From an uncultured Erysipelotrichaceae bacterium (GTDB lineage: Bacteria; Bacillota_I; Bacilli_A; RF39; UBA660), in contig CADANC010000007.1 in NCBI GenBank assembly GCA_902789225.1, positions 32,989 through 96,988 of the forward strand: a stretch of DNA of 64,000 nt. Reading direction: 5' to 3'. The notes under the pieces are model-generated. The model saw only the letters and a list, made by a program, of their open reading frames with translations. It had not been told where the DNA came from and ran no database searches. Each line of letters starts with the position of its first letter. Position 1 is the stretch's first letter. The position numbers and the translations under genes were made by a program. Of the stretch, positions 28,326 to 36,799 are shown one piece after another.

Positions 28326-28343
28326 ATTTTTCTATATATATCA

Positions 28344-28371
28344 ATAAAAAAGAGCTATTTAGCTCTTTTTA
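28344..28371 (-). terminator. Terminator of the repeat-protein operon
   Basis: Minus strand AAAAAGAGCT-AAAT-AGCTCTTTTTT directly after the stop at 28372. Confidence 0.85.
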
Positions 28372-30831
28372 TTACATTGTTTTGATTGCTGCTAATTCTT
28401 CAGGTGTAGCTGCTTCTAAGCTAGCTATATAATTATCAACTAATTCTTCATCACTAGCGCTACCTGTTGTTGTATATTCTTCATATTGATCATTTTCGTC
28501 TACTTCAAAATTAACTGTTTCAGCTGGAGCTGGTGAATCGTTGTGTGATTCTTCATGATGCTCTTCAGCAGGTTTAGATTCTTCGTGATGTTCTTCAGCA
28601 GGTTTAGATTCTTCGTGATGTTCTTTAGCAGGTTTAGATTCTTCATGCTTTTCTTCAGCAGGTTTAGACTCTTCATGATGTTCTTCAGCAGGTTTAGCTT
28701 CTTCATGTTTTTCTTCAGCAGGTTTAGATTCTTCATGCTTTTCTTCAGCAGGTTTAGACTCTTCATGATGTTCTTCAGCAGGTTTAGCTTCTTCATGCTT
28801 TTCTTCAGCTGGTTTAGACTCTTCATGTTTTTCTTCAGCAGGTTTAGACTCTTCATGCTTTTCTTCTACTGGATCTGAATCTGTTCTATTGTCAAATTCA
28901 TCTCCTGTTGCATTTGGGTCAGGTAATGCTTGATCTGCTCCTGTACCATCTGTTGTTATGTCTTTTACTGAATCATCTAGGTCACCTTTATCATTTGAAT
29001 GATCATCGTCAAAGTCTACTTCGTGTCCTTTGAAATCCTCTTCATTTACAGGTTTATCATTTTCAGTATTATTATCATTATTCTTTTTGATTTGTTCATT
29101 AGCATCTTTTATATCTTCTTTGAATTGTTCGTCTTCTTTTTTAACTTCATCTTCAAGTTTTTCACGTTTTTCATCTTCAACTTTTTGTTGACGTTCTTGT
29201 TCTTTATCTGCTTTCTTTTCTGCTTCCTCTTTTGCTTTTCTATTTTCTTCTTCTATTTTTTGATCAACTTGTTCTTCAGCTTTTTTAACTGCTTCTTCTC
29301 CAACATGGTCTACTGCTTTTTGTCTATCATCTGTTGTCCATGTTTTAGTATCTTTTTTGTATCTTGTATGAGTTTCAGTTCTTGTTACTGGATCTGAGTA
29401 AGTTACTGTTACTTCTGTATTTGTATCAGTATAATACCACCAAGATCCATCCATTTCTCCATCAATTATATTGAAATGACCATTAACTTCTTCTTGGAAT
29501 CTAGTTAATAGAGTTAATTCTCTATGCATATCATCTATTACATATGCATTTTTATCTTGTAATTCTTTAATTAGTAAATCACTTAATTCATCGTAATCAG
29601 CTAATGTATCGTCGAATTCTCCACATCCTGATGCTACTTCTGCTTTCATGAATTCTTTATAAGCTAAATTACATTCACCTAATAAGTTAAAGTAATTGAT
29701 TGCTTCATCTTGTAATGTAGCATCTATTGATAGATTTTGATACATTGTTTCAACTGCACATATCATTGGTGTAATTGCTAATTTATATGAATCTAATTCT
29801 CTACCATTGAATGTAGTTATTACGTCTGAGTGAGCAATTCCTACTTCTTGTTCACTGAAGTCCATTTTTGATACTGCTTCTATTGGGAAATCTTTATATA
29901 ATTCTTGATAGAATTTTGTAACTAATTCTACTTTTTCTTCATCAGTTTTAGCTTCTTTTATTGAATAGAACATATCTTCATATTTTTGAACGAAGGCTTT
30001 TCCTTCTTCACTTTCAACTAAATTAGCTAAATTAACTGGCATACTTCTATCTGAAATTACATATGCTCCGAATAATTGTAAAGTTGCTACTTTATAATCT
30101 TTATCTAATTGATCAGCATTTAAATCTTTACCATTAAATATTGAATGTAGTTTTTGTGCAGAATAACCATTATATGCAATAGTTAATGCTGGTACTTCAT
30201 ATTCCCATTTTAATGCTGGTTTAACTTCGATTTTTTCGCCTGTTAAATTACCATTTTCATCAGTTAATTCTACTACTTCTTTATAAGTATTAGCAAAATC
30301 ACCATTGAAATATCTAATATAATTAGCCATCATTGATAGAACTTGTTTTTGTTTTTCTGAAGTTGATTCAGATAATACACTATCAAATGTTCTTACTTCT
30401 TGTTCACTTGCTTTTTCTGTTTCGTTAGCTTCTTTTGTTTCTTCAGTTTCTACTGTTGCTTCTGGTGCTTGATCTTGATTAATATCTAAAGTTCTTTCTG
30501 CAACAGTCTTAGGAGCGTTAAATGCTCCTAATATGTTTGCTGCGTCAGGACTATTAAGTGCATAAGCACCAGACATTCCTAATACTAATGCTAATCCTGC
30601 AGCTGTTAATCCTGCATTTCTTAATGTATGGTTTTTTAATGGCTTTTTATATATAGTAAAGAAATTATTTAAATCTGCTAATGTTTCTACATATACTGGA
30701 GTTGCTGTAGTAGCTGAAGCTAAAATTGCTTCATCTCTAGTTAATATAGTTAATCCTTTTTTAAGAGTTACTCCTATATATGATTTTTTACCATCTATTT
30801 TTATAAAATATACTTTATTATATTTTTTCAT
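28372..30831 (-). CDS. Membrane-anchored surface protein with decapeptide repeats
   Basis: Not recognised. 819 aa. Residues 1-70 are soluble and basic; a TM helix lies at about 71-90 (NAGLTAAGLALVLGMSGAYAL) and probably directs the rest outside. Then come an acidic region, a helical domain of about 330 residues with several conserved-looking Trp/Tyr, a Lys/Glu coiled-coil stretch (about 510-590), an Asp/Asn-rich linker, about ten copies of the decapeptide (K/H)HEE(S/A)KPAEE, and an acidic C-terminus without sorting motif or second TM. ATG with RBS AAGGGAG. It is 17 nt after the other repeat-rich gene and shares its promoter; the two proteins may interact at the surface (inference). Confidence 0.7.
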   Translation of the reverse strand: MKKYNKVYFIKIDGKKSYIGVTLKKGLTILTRDEAILASATTATPVYVETLADLNNFFTIYKKPLKNHTLRNAGLTAAGLALVLGMSGAYALNSPDAANILGAFNAPKTVAERTLDINQDQAPEATVETEETKEANETEKASEQEVRTFDSVLSESTSEKQKQVLSMMANYIRYFNGDFANTYKEVVELTDENGNLTGEKIEVKPALKWEYEVPALTIAYNGYSAQKLHSIFNGKDLNADQLDKDYKVATLQLFGAYVISDRSMPVNLANLVESEEGKAFVQKYEDMFYSIKEAKTDEEKVELVTKFYQELYKDFPIEAVSKMDFSEQEVGIAHSDVITTFNGRELDSYKLAITPMICAVETMYQNLSIDATLQDEAINYFNLLGECNLAYKEFMKAEVASGCGEFDDTLADYDELSDLLIKELQDKNAYVIDDMHRELTLLTRFQEEVNGHFNIIDGEMDGSWWYYTDTNTEVTVTYSDPVTRTETHTRYKKDTKTWTTDDRQKAVDHVGEEAVKKAEEQVDQKIEEENRKAKEEAEKKADKEQERQQKVEDEKREKLEDEVKKEDEQFKEDIKDANEQIKKNNDNNTENDKPVNEEDFKGHEVDFDDDHSNDKGDLDDSVKDITTDGTGADQALPDPNATGDEFDNRTDSDPVEEKHEESKPAEEKHEESKPAEEKHEEAKPAEEHHEESKPAEEKHEESKPAEEKHEEAKPAEEHHEESKPAEEKHEESKPAKEHHEESKPAEEHHEESKPAEEHHEESHNDSPAPAETVNFEVDENDQYEEYTTTGSASDEELVDNYIASLEAATPEELAAIKTM
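28550..28870 (-). repeat. Tandem 30-bp repeats encoding (K/H)HEE(S/A)KPAEE
   Basis: About ten near-identical 30-bp units in frame inside the 28372 gene. On the plus strand the unit reads like TTCTTCAGCAGGTTTAGA plus a variable CTTCATG part. It produces misleading open frames on other frames and on the opposite strand. Copy number is likely variable between strains. Confidence 0.9.
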
Positions 30832-30848
30832 TATTTATAACTCCCTTC

Positions 30849-33170
30849 TTAAGCTTCCTTATAGTCACCAGTCATTACCCAACCATCTTTAATTAAAGTT
30901 TGATTGTTGTATGTTGACCATTTGTATTGAGTTTTTCCTTCTTCTACTACTTCTCTTGTTTTTTCACTCTTATAACATACTGTTCCGTATAAAGGTTTAT
31001 TAATTGAAGATTTATCTGTTACTTCTATAGTTCTATATACTGGAACTTGTTTTGTTACTAATTCACCACATGTTGCTGTAACACTTGAATCAGTGTGTGA
31101 AGTTACTGAAGTATCAGTATGTGATGTAGTTATTGGAGTTGTAGTAGTTGAAGTTGTAACTTGCATATCTCCAGCAGTGTAGTTATATGCATCATAATAG
31201 AAGTTTGGTAAGGATGTACATTTATCATTACATTTACTATAATCTGCTCCTACAAATTTATAGTGTGTAGATGCTGTATCTCTTGGAGGATTTGCATATG
31301 ATCCTCTTCCAGAATATGTCCATCCACCTGCTCTAGTAACTGCAGATGTCTTTGTTGTTGTTACTTTATTAATTGTAGTATATGTAGTTGTATCAGTAAT
31401 AGCATAAGTTGTATTATCTACAATAATGTAATTATATTTTGAACATGCTTTTTGAGTATAAGTTGCTACTTGTCTTTGTTCTTGTCTTTGTTTTGTAAAT
31501 GTATCTTTATATGTACCAATTTGTTCTTTTCTTTCATATAATTGTCTCTTCTTGATACATGCGTCATTATTTGTGTCACAAGCTAATTCTTTAGTATCAC
31601 AACTTGTTTTTTCCCATTCAGACCATGCAGACCATTTACTTAATGTAGCACCTGTTACTTTCTTATATTTATATACATATTGTTTTTCTGGTTGTTCAGG
31701 TTCATCTGGTGTAGTTCCACATTGAGTATTATATACTTCTTTTGATACTACATCTCCGTCTTTACCATAATATTTACCAGTCTTTTCATCATAAACACAT
31801 TTCTTTGTTTCTGGTTGTTCAGGTTCATCTGGTGTAGTAGTACATTGAGTTTTATATGTTTCTTTTGATACTACTGTTCCGTCTTTACCATAATATTTAC
31901 CAGTTTTTTCATCATAAACACATTTTTTAATTTCTGGTTCTTCACTTGGAGTTGGTTCAACTTCAGGTTCAGTACATTGATTAATAAATTGTTCTCTTGT
32001 AACTGTTGCTCCTGTTTCACCATAGTATGTTTTTGTAGTCTTATCATATGTACAAATTTTTGGTTTATCTGGAACGTCTGGTGTTTCTTCAGGTTCAGTA
32101 CATTGACTAATAAACTCTTCTCTAGTTACTTTAGTTCCATTTTCTCCATAATATGAATTTGTAGTCTTATCATATGTACAAATTTTTGGTTTATCTGGAA
32201 CGTCTGGTGTTTCTTCAGGTTCAGTACATTGTTTAATAAATTCTTCTCTTGTTACTTTAGTTCCGTTTGAACCATAATATGTTTTTGTAACTTTGTCATA
32301 TGTACAAATATTCTTTTCTTCTTCTTCACAATCTTTATCACACTTATTAATGATAATAATAGTATCATTATCTTCATAATAATTATTAGTTGTATTGTTT
32401 GTAACAGAGTTATCATTGTAATTATTAGTTACTGAGTTATCTGTATAATAATTATTTGTTGTGTTGTTTGTTGTACTTGCTTGTTCGTTTGATCCAGTTG
32501 ACTCATAGTAATAGTGATTAATTACTGTAGTATTTGGAGTTGGATTATGAGTTATACTTCCATTTCCATTTACTGTGTAACTTGGAGTTACAGCTACATA
32601 TGATGTAGTTGATGATGCTCTTGAAGATTTAACAAATCCTACTTCTTCTGCTGCATTCTTCTCACATAAGTAAGAATTACAATAGTTGTAGCAACCTAAA
32701 TGAACTAAGATATAATCTTCTTTTTCACTATCTTTGATATTTACTTTTAATAGATATTCATTATCCATTTTAGTAATTTCTACGTATGATTTTTCAGTAT
32801 CTACTGCTTTATTATTCTTATCAATTAATGCAGTAATAATCTTTTTATCAATCATAGCTTGAAGAGTCATCTTTTCTTTATCACCAACATTTTTTGGTAA
32901 TCTTTCTGTTGTATAGTAAGATACTGCTGCTTCTTTCATTTCATCTAAGTTATCTCTAAAGATTTGAGATGTTAAAGATGAATATGCTAAAGTAGAGCAT
33001 TCTTCATTGCTACTGGCTTTAGCGTCAGTACAATTTTGTTGAACAATCTTAGGTTGAATAAATTTTGGTAGTAATAATACTAATAAAAGTACGAATACTA
33101 TCACTAAAATTAATTTTGTTAGGAAATCTCTAAATGGAAATCCTTTTTTTTCATACTCTGACGTGTACAT
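30849..33170 (-). CDS. Membrane-anchored protein with five Cys-bounded repeats
   Basis: Not recognised. 773 aa. TM helix about 17-36, so a short cytoplasmic N-terminus and a large outer part. Residues about 45-170 look like a pilin-type globular domain (DNLDEMKEAAVSYYTTERLP, then KSYVEITK and a Cys cluster), without a cleavable prepilin signal. A Thr/Asn/Tyr-rich linker follows, then five modules of about 27 residues starting C-x-YD and ending QC (near 289, 331, 373, 417, 458), joined by Pro/Glu linkers. The C-terminus is Thr/Tyr-rich with more Cys. RBS GGGGG, ATG. First gene of the operon with the decapeptide-repeat protein. Confidence 0.7.
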   Translation of the reverse strand: MYTSEYEKKGFPFRDFLTKLILVIVFVLLLVLLLPKFIQPKIVQQNCTDAKASSNEECSTLAYSSLTSQIFRDNLDEMKEAAVSYYTTERLPKNVGDKEKMTLQAMIDKKIITALIDKNNKAVDTEKSYVEITKMDNEYLLKVNIKDSEKEDYILVHLGCYNYCNSYLCEKNAAEEVGFVKSSRASSTTSYVAVTPSYTVNGNGSITHNPTPNTTVINHYYYESTGSNEQASTTNNTTNNYYTDNSVTNNYNDNSVTNNTTNNYYEDNDTIIIINKCDKDCEEEEKNICTYDKVTKTYYGSNGTKVTREEFIKQCTEPEETPDVPDKPKICTYDKTTNSYYGENGTKVTREEFISQCTEPEETPDVPDKPKICTYDKTTKTYYGETGATVTREQFINQCTEPEVEPTPSEEPEIKKCVYDEKTGKYYGKDGTVVSKETYKTQCTTTPDEPEQPETKKCVYDEKTGKYYGKDGDVVSKEVYNTQCGTTPDEPEQPEKQYVYKYKKVTGATLSKWSAWSEWEKTSCDTKELACDTNNDACIKKRQLYERKEQIGTYKDTFTKQRQEQRQVATYTQKACSKYNYIIVDNTTYAITDTTTYTTINKVTTTKTSAVTRAGGWTYSGRGSYANPPRDTASTHYKFVGADYSKCNDKCTSLPNFYYDAYNYTAGDMQVTTSTTTTPITTSHTDTSVTSHTDSSVTATCGELVTKQVPVYRTIEVTDKSSINKPLYGTVCYKSEKTREVVEEGKTQYKWSTYNNQTLIKDGWVMTGDYKEA
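31719..32306 (-). repeat. Five repeats encoding Cys-bounded YYG modules
   Basis: In-frame repeats of about 126 bp inside the 30849 gene. Consensus of the module: C(T/V)YD(K/E)(K/T)T, then YYG, G, V(T/S)(R/K)E, and a closing QC. The two Cys of each module could form an internal disulfide. The second and third linkers are identical (EETPDVPDKPKIC). Confidence 0.85.
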
Positions 33171-33204
33171 GATTTTTTACCCCCTATCAACTCACGTGCC
33201 TTCT

Positions 33205-33233
33205 ATAATAACTCTAGAAGCAAAAAAAGTCAA
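33205..33233 (-). promoter_or_regulatory. Promoter of the repeat-protein operon
   Basis: TTGACT-N17-TATTAT, minus strand. The -35 hexamer is made from the 3' arm and T run of the terminator of the upstream smr gene. Confidence 0.7.
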
Positions 33234-33254
33234 GGAATTTATTAGTTCCTTGAC
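33222..33254 (-). terminator. Terminator of the PfkB-smr operon
   Basis: Minus strand GTCAAGGAA-CTAATAAA-TTCCTTGAC and seven T's; overlaps the smr gene end. Confidence 0.85.
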
Positions 33255-33502
33255 CTTATTTCTACTATTGTTTGACCGCTATTAAAATTATCTAATTTAT
33301 AGTTTTCTACATATTTATTTTTTTTAAGTACTTCTTGGGTATTTTTAAGTAATATTTTTGCACCATAACCATGTATAATTATTACTTTTTTATTCTTTAT
33401 TTTATAATTATCTTCAATAAAATCATTTATTAATACTGTAGATATTTCTTTTGTTTCTCCATGTAGATCTAGTGTAGGTAAATTTTTATATAAATCTATC
33501 AT
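33242..33502 (-). CDS. Stand-alone Smr-domain protein
   Basis: 86 aa made of one Smr domain, with the family's LDLHG at residues 11-15 and the IIHGYGAKIL loop (HGxG) at about 43-52. Smr domains are nicking endonucleases for DNA or RNA in MutS2 and related proteins; members this small occur alone in Bacillota. The start overlaps the stop of the PfkB kinase gene by 4 nt (ATGA), so it depends on it for translation. Confidence 0.85.
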   Translation of the reverse strand: MIDLYKNLPTLDLHGETKEISTVLINDFIEDNYKIKNKKVIIIHGYGAKILLKNTQEVLKKNKYVENYKLDNFNSGQTIVEIRSRN

Positions 33503-34398
33503 TTTTCTTCTCTATAATTAATTACTTCTTCTAAATTACTTATACTATATCTACTACCTATTTTTTTAACTGATAATGCTCCTGTTATATTAGATAGTCT
33601 TAGAGCTTCTTCTATTGGATAATTATGTATTATAAAGTATGTTAGAGCACCATGAAAAATATCTCCTGCTCCTGTTGAATCTACTGGATTTACTTTTATA
33701 CTTGGAATTATTTTGTATTTTCCATTTATTTCAGTAAAACAACCAAATGATTCTAATGTAATTATTAAATGATTTTTATATGTTTTTCTCATTTCTTCAT
33801 ATATCTTTATTATCGAATTAATATCATTGTAATCCATTGTCATATTAGTAAATTCTTCTGCATAGTCATGTGAACATACTAAATATGTTACTAAAGGAGC
33901 TAGTGCTTTGCTTCCTTCTCTTAAATTGCCTGCATCTAAAATACTTATTGCATTAGGATTGTTTTCTATTACTTTTATAGCAGTTTCATATTCTTCTCCA
34001 TCAAATACTAAACAATCATAATTATCTGTTATTTCTAGTGAATATGGATGTGTTTTTCTATTAGTATTTGTAGTTAGAATAGTTCTAGAACCATTAGAAG
34101 TATTAGCTATTACATAACTTGTATCTGTTTCTATATTATCTACTTTTTCTATATATTTTGTACTTATTCCTATATTTTCATATTCTTCTAATATTTTATT
34201 TCCTTCATAATCATTTCCTAGTACACCTGCTACTGTAACATCTTCATTCCATTTACCAAGTAAATATCCGGCGTTTGGTGCAGGTCCTCCTCCACATGCT
34301 ATCTTTTTACCTATATGATATTTTTCATTTTCTTCAGGATAAAAATCTACAGGTAAAGTAGTATCATAAGTTAAATGTCCTAGACATAGTATTTTCAT
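33499..34398 (-). CDS. PfkB-family carbohydrate kinase
   Basis: Ribokinase-type sugar kinase of 299 aa. Shows the N-terminal GGGPAPNAGYLLGKW glycine motif and the C-terminal anion-hole motif DSTGAGDIFHGAL with the catalytic Asp. Substrate unknown; sequence alone does not separate ribokinase, fructokinase or nucleoside kinase types. ATG with RBS GAAGGTGAT; TGTTATAAT lies right after the preceding terminator and may be its promoter. Overlaps the smr gene. Confidence 0.87.
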   Translation of the reverse strand: MKILCLGHLTYDTTLPVDFYPEENEKYHIGKKIACGGGPAPNAGYLLGKWNEDVTVAGVLGNDYEGNKILEEYENIGISTKYIEKVDNIETDTSYVIANTSNGSRTILTTNTNRKTHPYSLEITDNYDCLVFDGEEYETAIKVIENNPNAISILDAGNLREGSKALAPLVTYLVCSHDYAEEFTNMTMDYNDINSIIKIYEEMRKTYKNHLIITLESFGCFTEINGKYKIIPSIKVNPVDSTGAGDIFHGALTYFIIHNYPIEEALRLSNITGALSVKKIGSRYSISNLEEVINYREEK

Positions 34399-34430
34399 TA
34401 AATCACCTTCTAATTAATTATAACAAAATA

Positions 34431-34468
34431 AAAAGTATCTATCTATAAAAGATAAATACTTTACGTTA
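34431..34468 (-). terminator. Terminator of the mannosyltransferase gene
   Basis: Minus strand AAAGTATTTATC-TTTTATA-GATAGATACTTT with one T-G wobble, then T's; it includes the gene end. Confidence 0.75.
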
Positions 34469-36118
34469 ATATATCCAACTATCAAATAATTTAGTATTTT
34501 CTATATAATCATTAGATACTGTTGTTCCACTAATTATAGGATAATATACTATAAAGAATATTATTACTAACATCATATAAGCTAACATTAACCAGTCTTT
34601 TTTACTATTTTTGTTTATTTGATAAAAGAAATTAGTTATTGCTAGATATAGGAATGGTAGTACAGGGAAATAATGATATAAGAACATTATTCTTCCTATA
34701 AATATATATGGTAAATATAATGATAGAATTGCTACAAGTAAAAATAATGATTTACCGTTTTTCTTCTTAAATATGTAATATGGTAATATTAACATTGCTA
34801 TAATTCCTGGCCACCATATTAATATATTTGGAATACTAGATATAGTTTGAGATGTTGTTTTAGTTACTTCTTTTGTATAGAACCATACAGGTTTATATCC
34901 AACTGGCCATGTATACCATTTAGAAGTAAATGGATGCTCTGCTACTAAATTAGAATGATAATCATACATCAATTTTTGTTGTTCTATTAATGTCTCTATT
35001 GAATTTGTTTTTATACTTTGTAAATTAGGAAATAATATATAAGTAGATGTATATATTATTAAAGGTATTAATACAAAGAATAATAATCCTTTACCTACTG
35101 TAGGCATAAATTTCTTTTTAGTAGAAAATTTATTTACAAAATAGATTATTGCTAATCCTATACCTGCATAAAATCCTGTCCATTTAGTAGCTATGCTTAA
35201 TCCGAAGAATAATCCTGATAAGGCTAAAAATCTTGTTTTATCATACTTACAATACTTAAACATAAAGAAGAATGATAATAAGATAAATAATACTAAGAAT
35301 GAATCTATTGTACCTAGTCTTGTTTGAGCAAAATGAAATGTATCAAATGTCATTAATAATGCTGCAAATATAGAATATTTTCTTTTTCTAAACATGTCTT
35401 TTGCAAATAGATACATTACTACTATCATTAATATTCCTGCTAGGTTACCCATAAATCTATAATTAAATTGAGTCATCTCTTTTGTTATTGCTATAGGTAT
35501 AGCTTGTATTAATTTTCCTAATGGTGGATGAGTCCATTCATATACTTGTAATCCATTTACATATTCATATGCACTTCTTGCAAAATATATTTCATCAAAA
35601 TATGATGAATTATAATAACTTATTGTTTTTGGTATTGTTGATGCTTCATCTGAAAGAGAATATATTTTATCTTTATTACTAGTAATAGTAGTAGTTATTT
35701 TTTCTCCACCATTGTTATATAAAGCAATTTCTCCTAAAGTTAGACTTGATTTATCCTTTGGAACTAATTTAATATATTTAGTTTCTTTATTAAATTTACC
35801 TTCATCCCATTGAAATGCTCCATGTCCTCTTAAAACATATGCTGTATTATATTTTTCTCCATCATCTGAGATAGATAAATAATAATCGCCTGAGTTTCTA
35901 CCATTATAAAACTTTATCTTAGAAATAGTATCTTTCTCTTTTAATTCAATTATTAATCCTGCGTTAGAATCAATTTCAAAAAATGTATTAGGATTAGATG
36001 TTGTTCCTAGATTAATAAAAGATAATATTGAATAAAAAAGTACTATTATAGTTAATACTAGTGCATCTTTTACATTGAATTTGCCTTCTTCATTGAAAAA
36101 CTCTTTAATTTTTTTCAT
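34466..36118 (-). CDS. Protein O-mannosyltransferase-like GT39 glycosyltransferase with extracellular beta domain
   Basis: GT-C enzyme of 550 aa using a lipid-phosphate sugar donor at the outer face. TM1 is at about 18-38. An extracellular insert of about 120 residues follows (FFEIDSNAGLIIELKEKD, DYYLSISDDGEKYN) that looks like a discoidin/F5-8C beta-sandwich. Then comes the PMT signature SYFDEIYFARSAYEY and YEWTHPPLGKLI with the catalytic Asp-Glu, and about ten TM helices. ATG with RBS AGAGGGGAC. Monocistronic. It would glycosylate secreted proteins or an envelope polymer; the Thr-rich surface proteins at 28-33 kb are possible substrates (inference). Confidence 0.85.
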   Translation of the reverse strand: MKKIKEFFNEEGKFNVKDALVLTIIVLFYSILSFINLGTTSNPNTFFEIDSNAGLIIELKEKDTISKIKFYNGRNSGDYYLSISDDGEKYNTAYVLRGHGAFQWDEGKFNKETKYIKLVPKDKSSLTLGEIALYNNGGEKITTTITSNKDKIYSLSDEASTIPKTISYYNSSYFDEIYFARSAYEYVNGLQVYEWTHPPLGKLIQAIPIAITKEMTQFNYRFMGNLAGILMIVVMYLFAKDMFRKRKYSIFAALLMTFDTFHFAQTRLGTIDSFLVLFILLSFFFMFKYCKYDKTRFLALSGLFFGLSIATKWTGFYAGIGLAIIYFVNKFSTKKKFMPTVGKGLLFFVLIPLIIYTSTYILFPNLQSIKTNSIETLIEQQKLMYDYHSNLVAEHPFTSKWYTWPVGYKPVWFYTKEVTKTTSQTISSIPNILIWWPGIIAMLILPYYIFKKKNGKSLFLLVAILSLYLPYIFIGRIMFLYHYFPVLPFLYLAITNFFYQINKNSKKDWLMLAYMMLVIIFFIVYYPIISGTTVSNDYIENTKLFDSWIY

Positions 36119-36183
36119 AAAGTCCCCTCTTCTCTTAGATAATTATAGCATAAATTGTATATATCAATTTAAAATTCTTGCTT

Positions 36184-36212
36184 ATTTTATCAAAATAGAT
36201 GTAATTAGTCAA
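36184..36212 (-). promoter_or_regulatory. Promoter of the GT39 gene
   Basis: TTGACT-N17-TAAAAT with extended TG, minus strand; a second extended -10 (TGCTATAAT, near 36142-36150) lies closer to the gene. Confidence 0.6.
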
Positions 36213-36215
36213 TTA

Positions 36216-36239
36216 AAAAAGACAATGGAATTGTCTTAT
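36216..36239 (-). terminator. Terminator of the EamA-36283 unit
   Basis: Minus strand AAGACAAT-TCC-ATTGTCTT and T's. Confidence 0.75.
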
Positions 36240-36282
36240 TATCATTTGAAATATTGTTTTTTTATTTAACTTTTTATCTAGT

Positions 36283-36765
36283 TTAGTTTCTATATTTATT
36301 AATTATCATTTCTTTAACAGCTTCTTTCCAAGTGGAAAATATTGTAGGATATAATAGTTCTTCTTTATTTTCTTTGTCTTTTAATTCTTCGTTTACTAAG
36401 CTTTCTAGAAATGGTTTAAATTCATTATAAATTGTATTATCTACTGATAGGCCATTTCCAAAGCCCATGTATATATGTGTGTATTTACCTTTATAATCCT
36501 TATTCCCTTCATTTTTCCATGCTTCAAACCATTTTGGAAATTGTCTTTCTGCATCATTTAATGATATAAATTCATCTTCATTAAAGTTTTTTGTTCGATA
36601 CATCCAGTCACCAATTCTATATATTTTAAATTCATTATTATCTTTTACTATAAATGTTATGCCATCTTCATCACCCATTCTACCTGGATTTGTTATAAAC
36701 ATAACATTTTTTTCATCTATTTTAAAAAATTCTTCTCTTGATATTCTTATTTCTTCGAATTTCAT
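36283..36765 (-). CDS. Hypothetical protein
   Basis: Not recognised. 160 aa, soluble, acidic and aromatic-rich; contains GRMGDEDGITFIVKDNNEF and YTHIYMGFGNGLSVDNTIYN. It has the feel of a small enzyme-inhibitor or SUKH/SMI1-like fold, but no motif proves it. RBS AGGTGAT, ATG. It lies 34 nt after the EamA gene without a terminator between, so probably co-transcribed. Confidence 0.65.
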   Translation of the reverse strand: MKFEEIRISREEFFKIDEKNVMFITNPGRMGDEDGITFIVKDNNEFKIYRIGDWMYRTKNFNEDEFISLNDAERQFPKWFEAWKNEGNKDYKGKYTHIYMGFGNGLSVDNTIYNEFKPFLESLVNEELKDKENKEELLYPTIFSTWKEAVKEMIINKYRN

Positions 36766-36799
36766 AATATCACCTGATTTTTACTCTCATTTTATAGTT

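Noticed and set aside
28550..28870. Regularly spaced repeats resembling a CRISPR array
   Set aside because: Units are contiguous and in frame, with no unique spacers, and they encode a continuous peptide; no cas genes.
28500..28878. Open frames of 107 and 118 codons on both strands over the decapeptide repeats
   Set aside because: They arise because 30-bp repeats keep all frames open; the products are low-complexity Phe/Arg or Leu/Lys runs without RBS, and the real gene continues in another frame.
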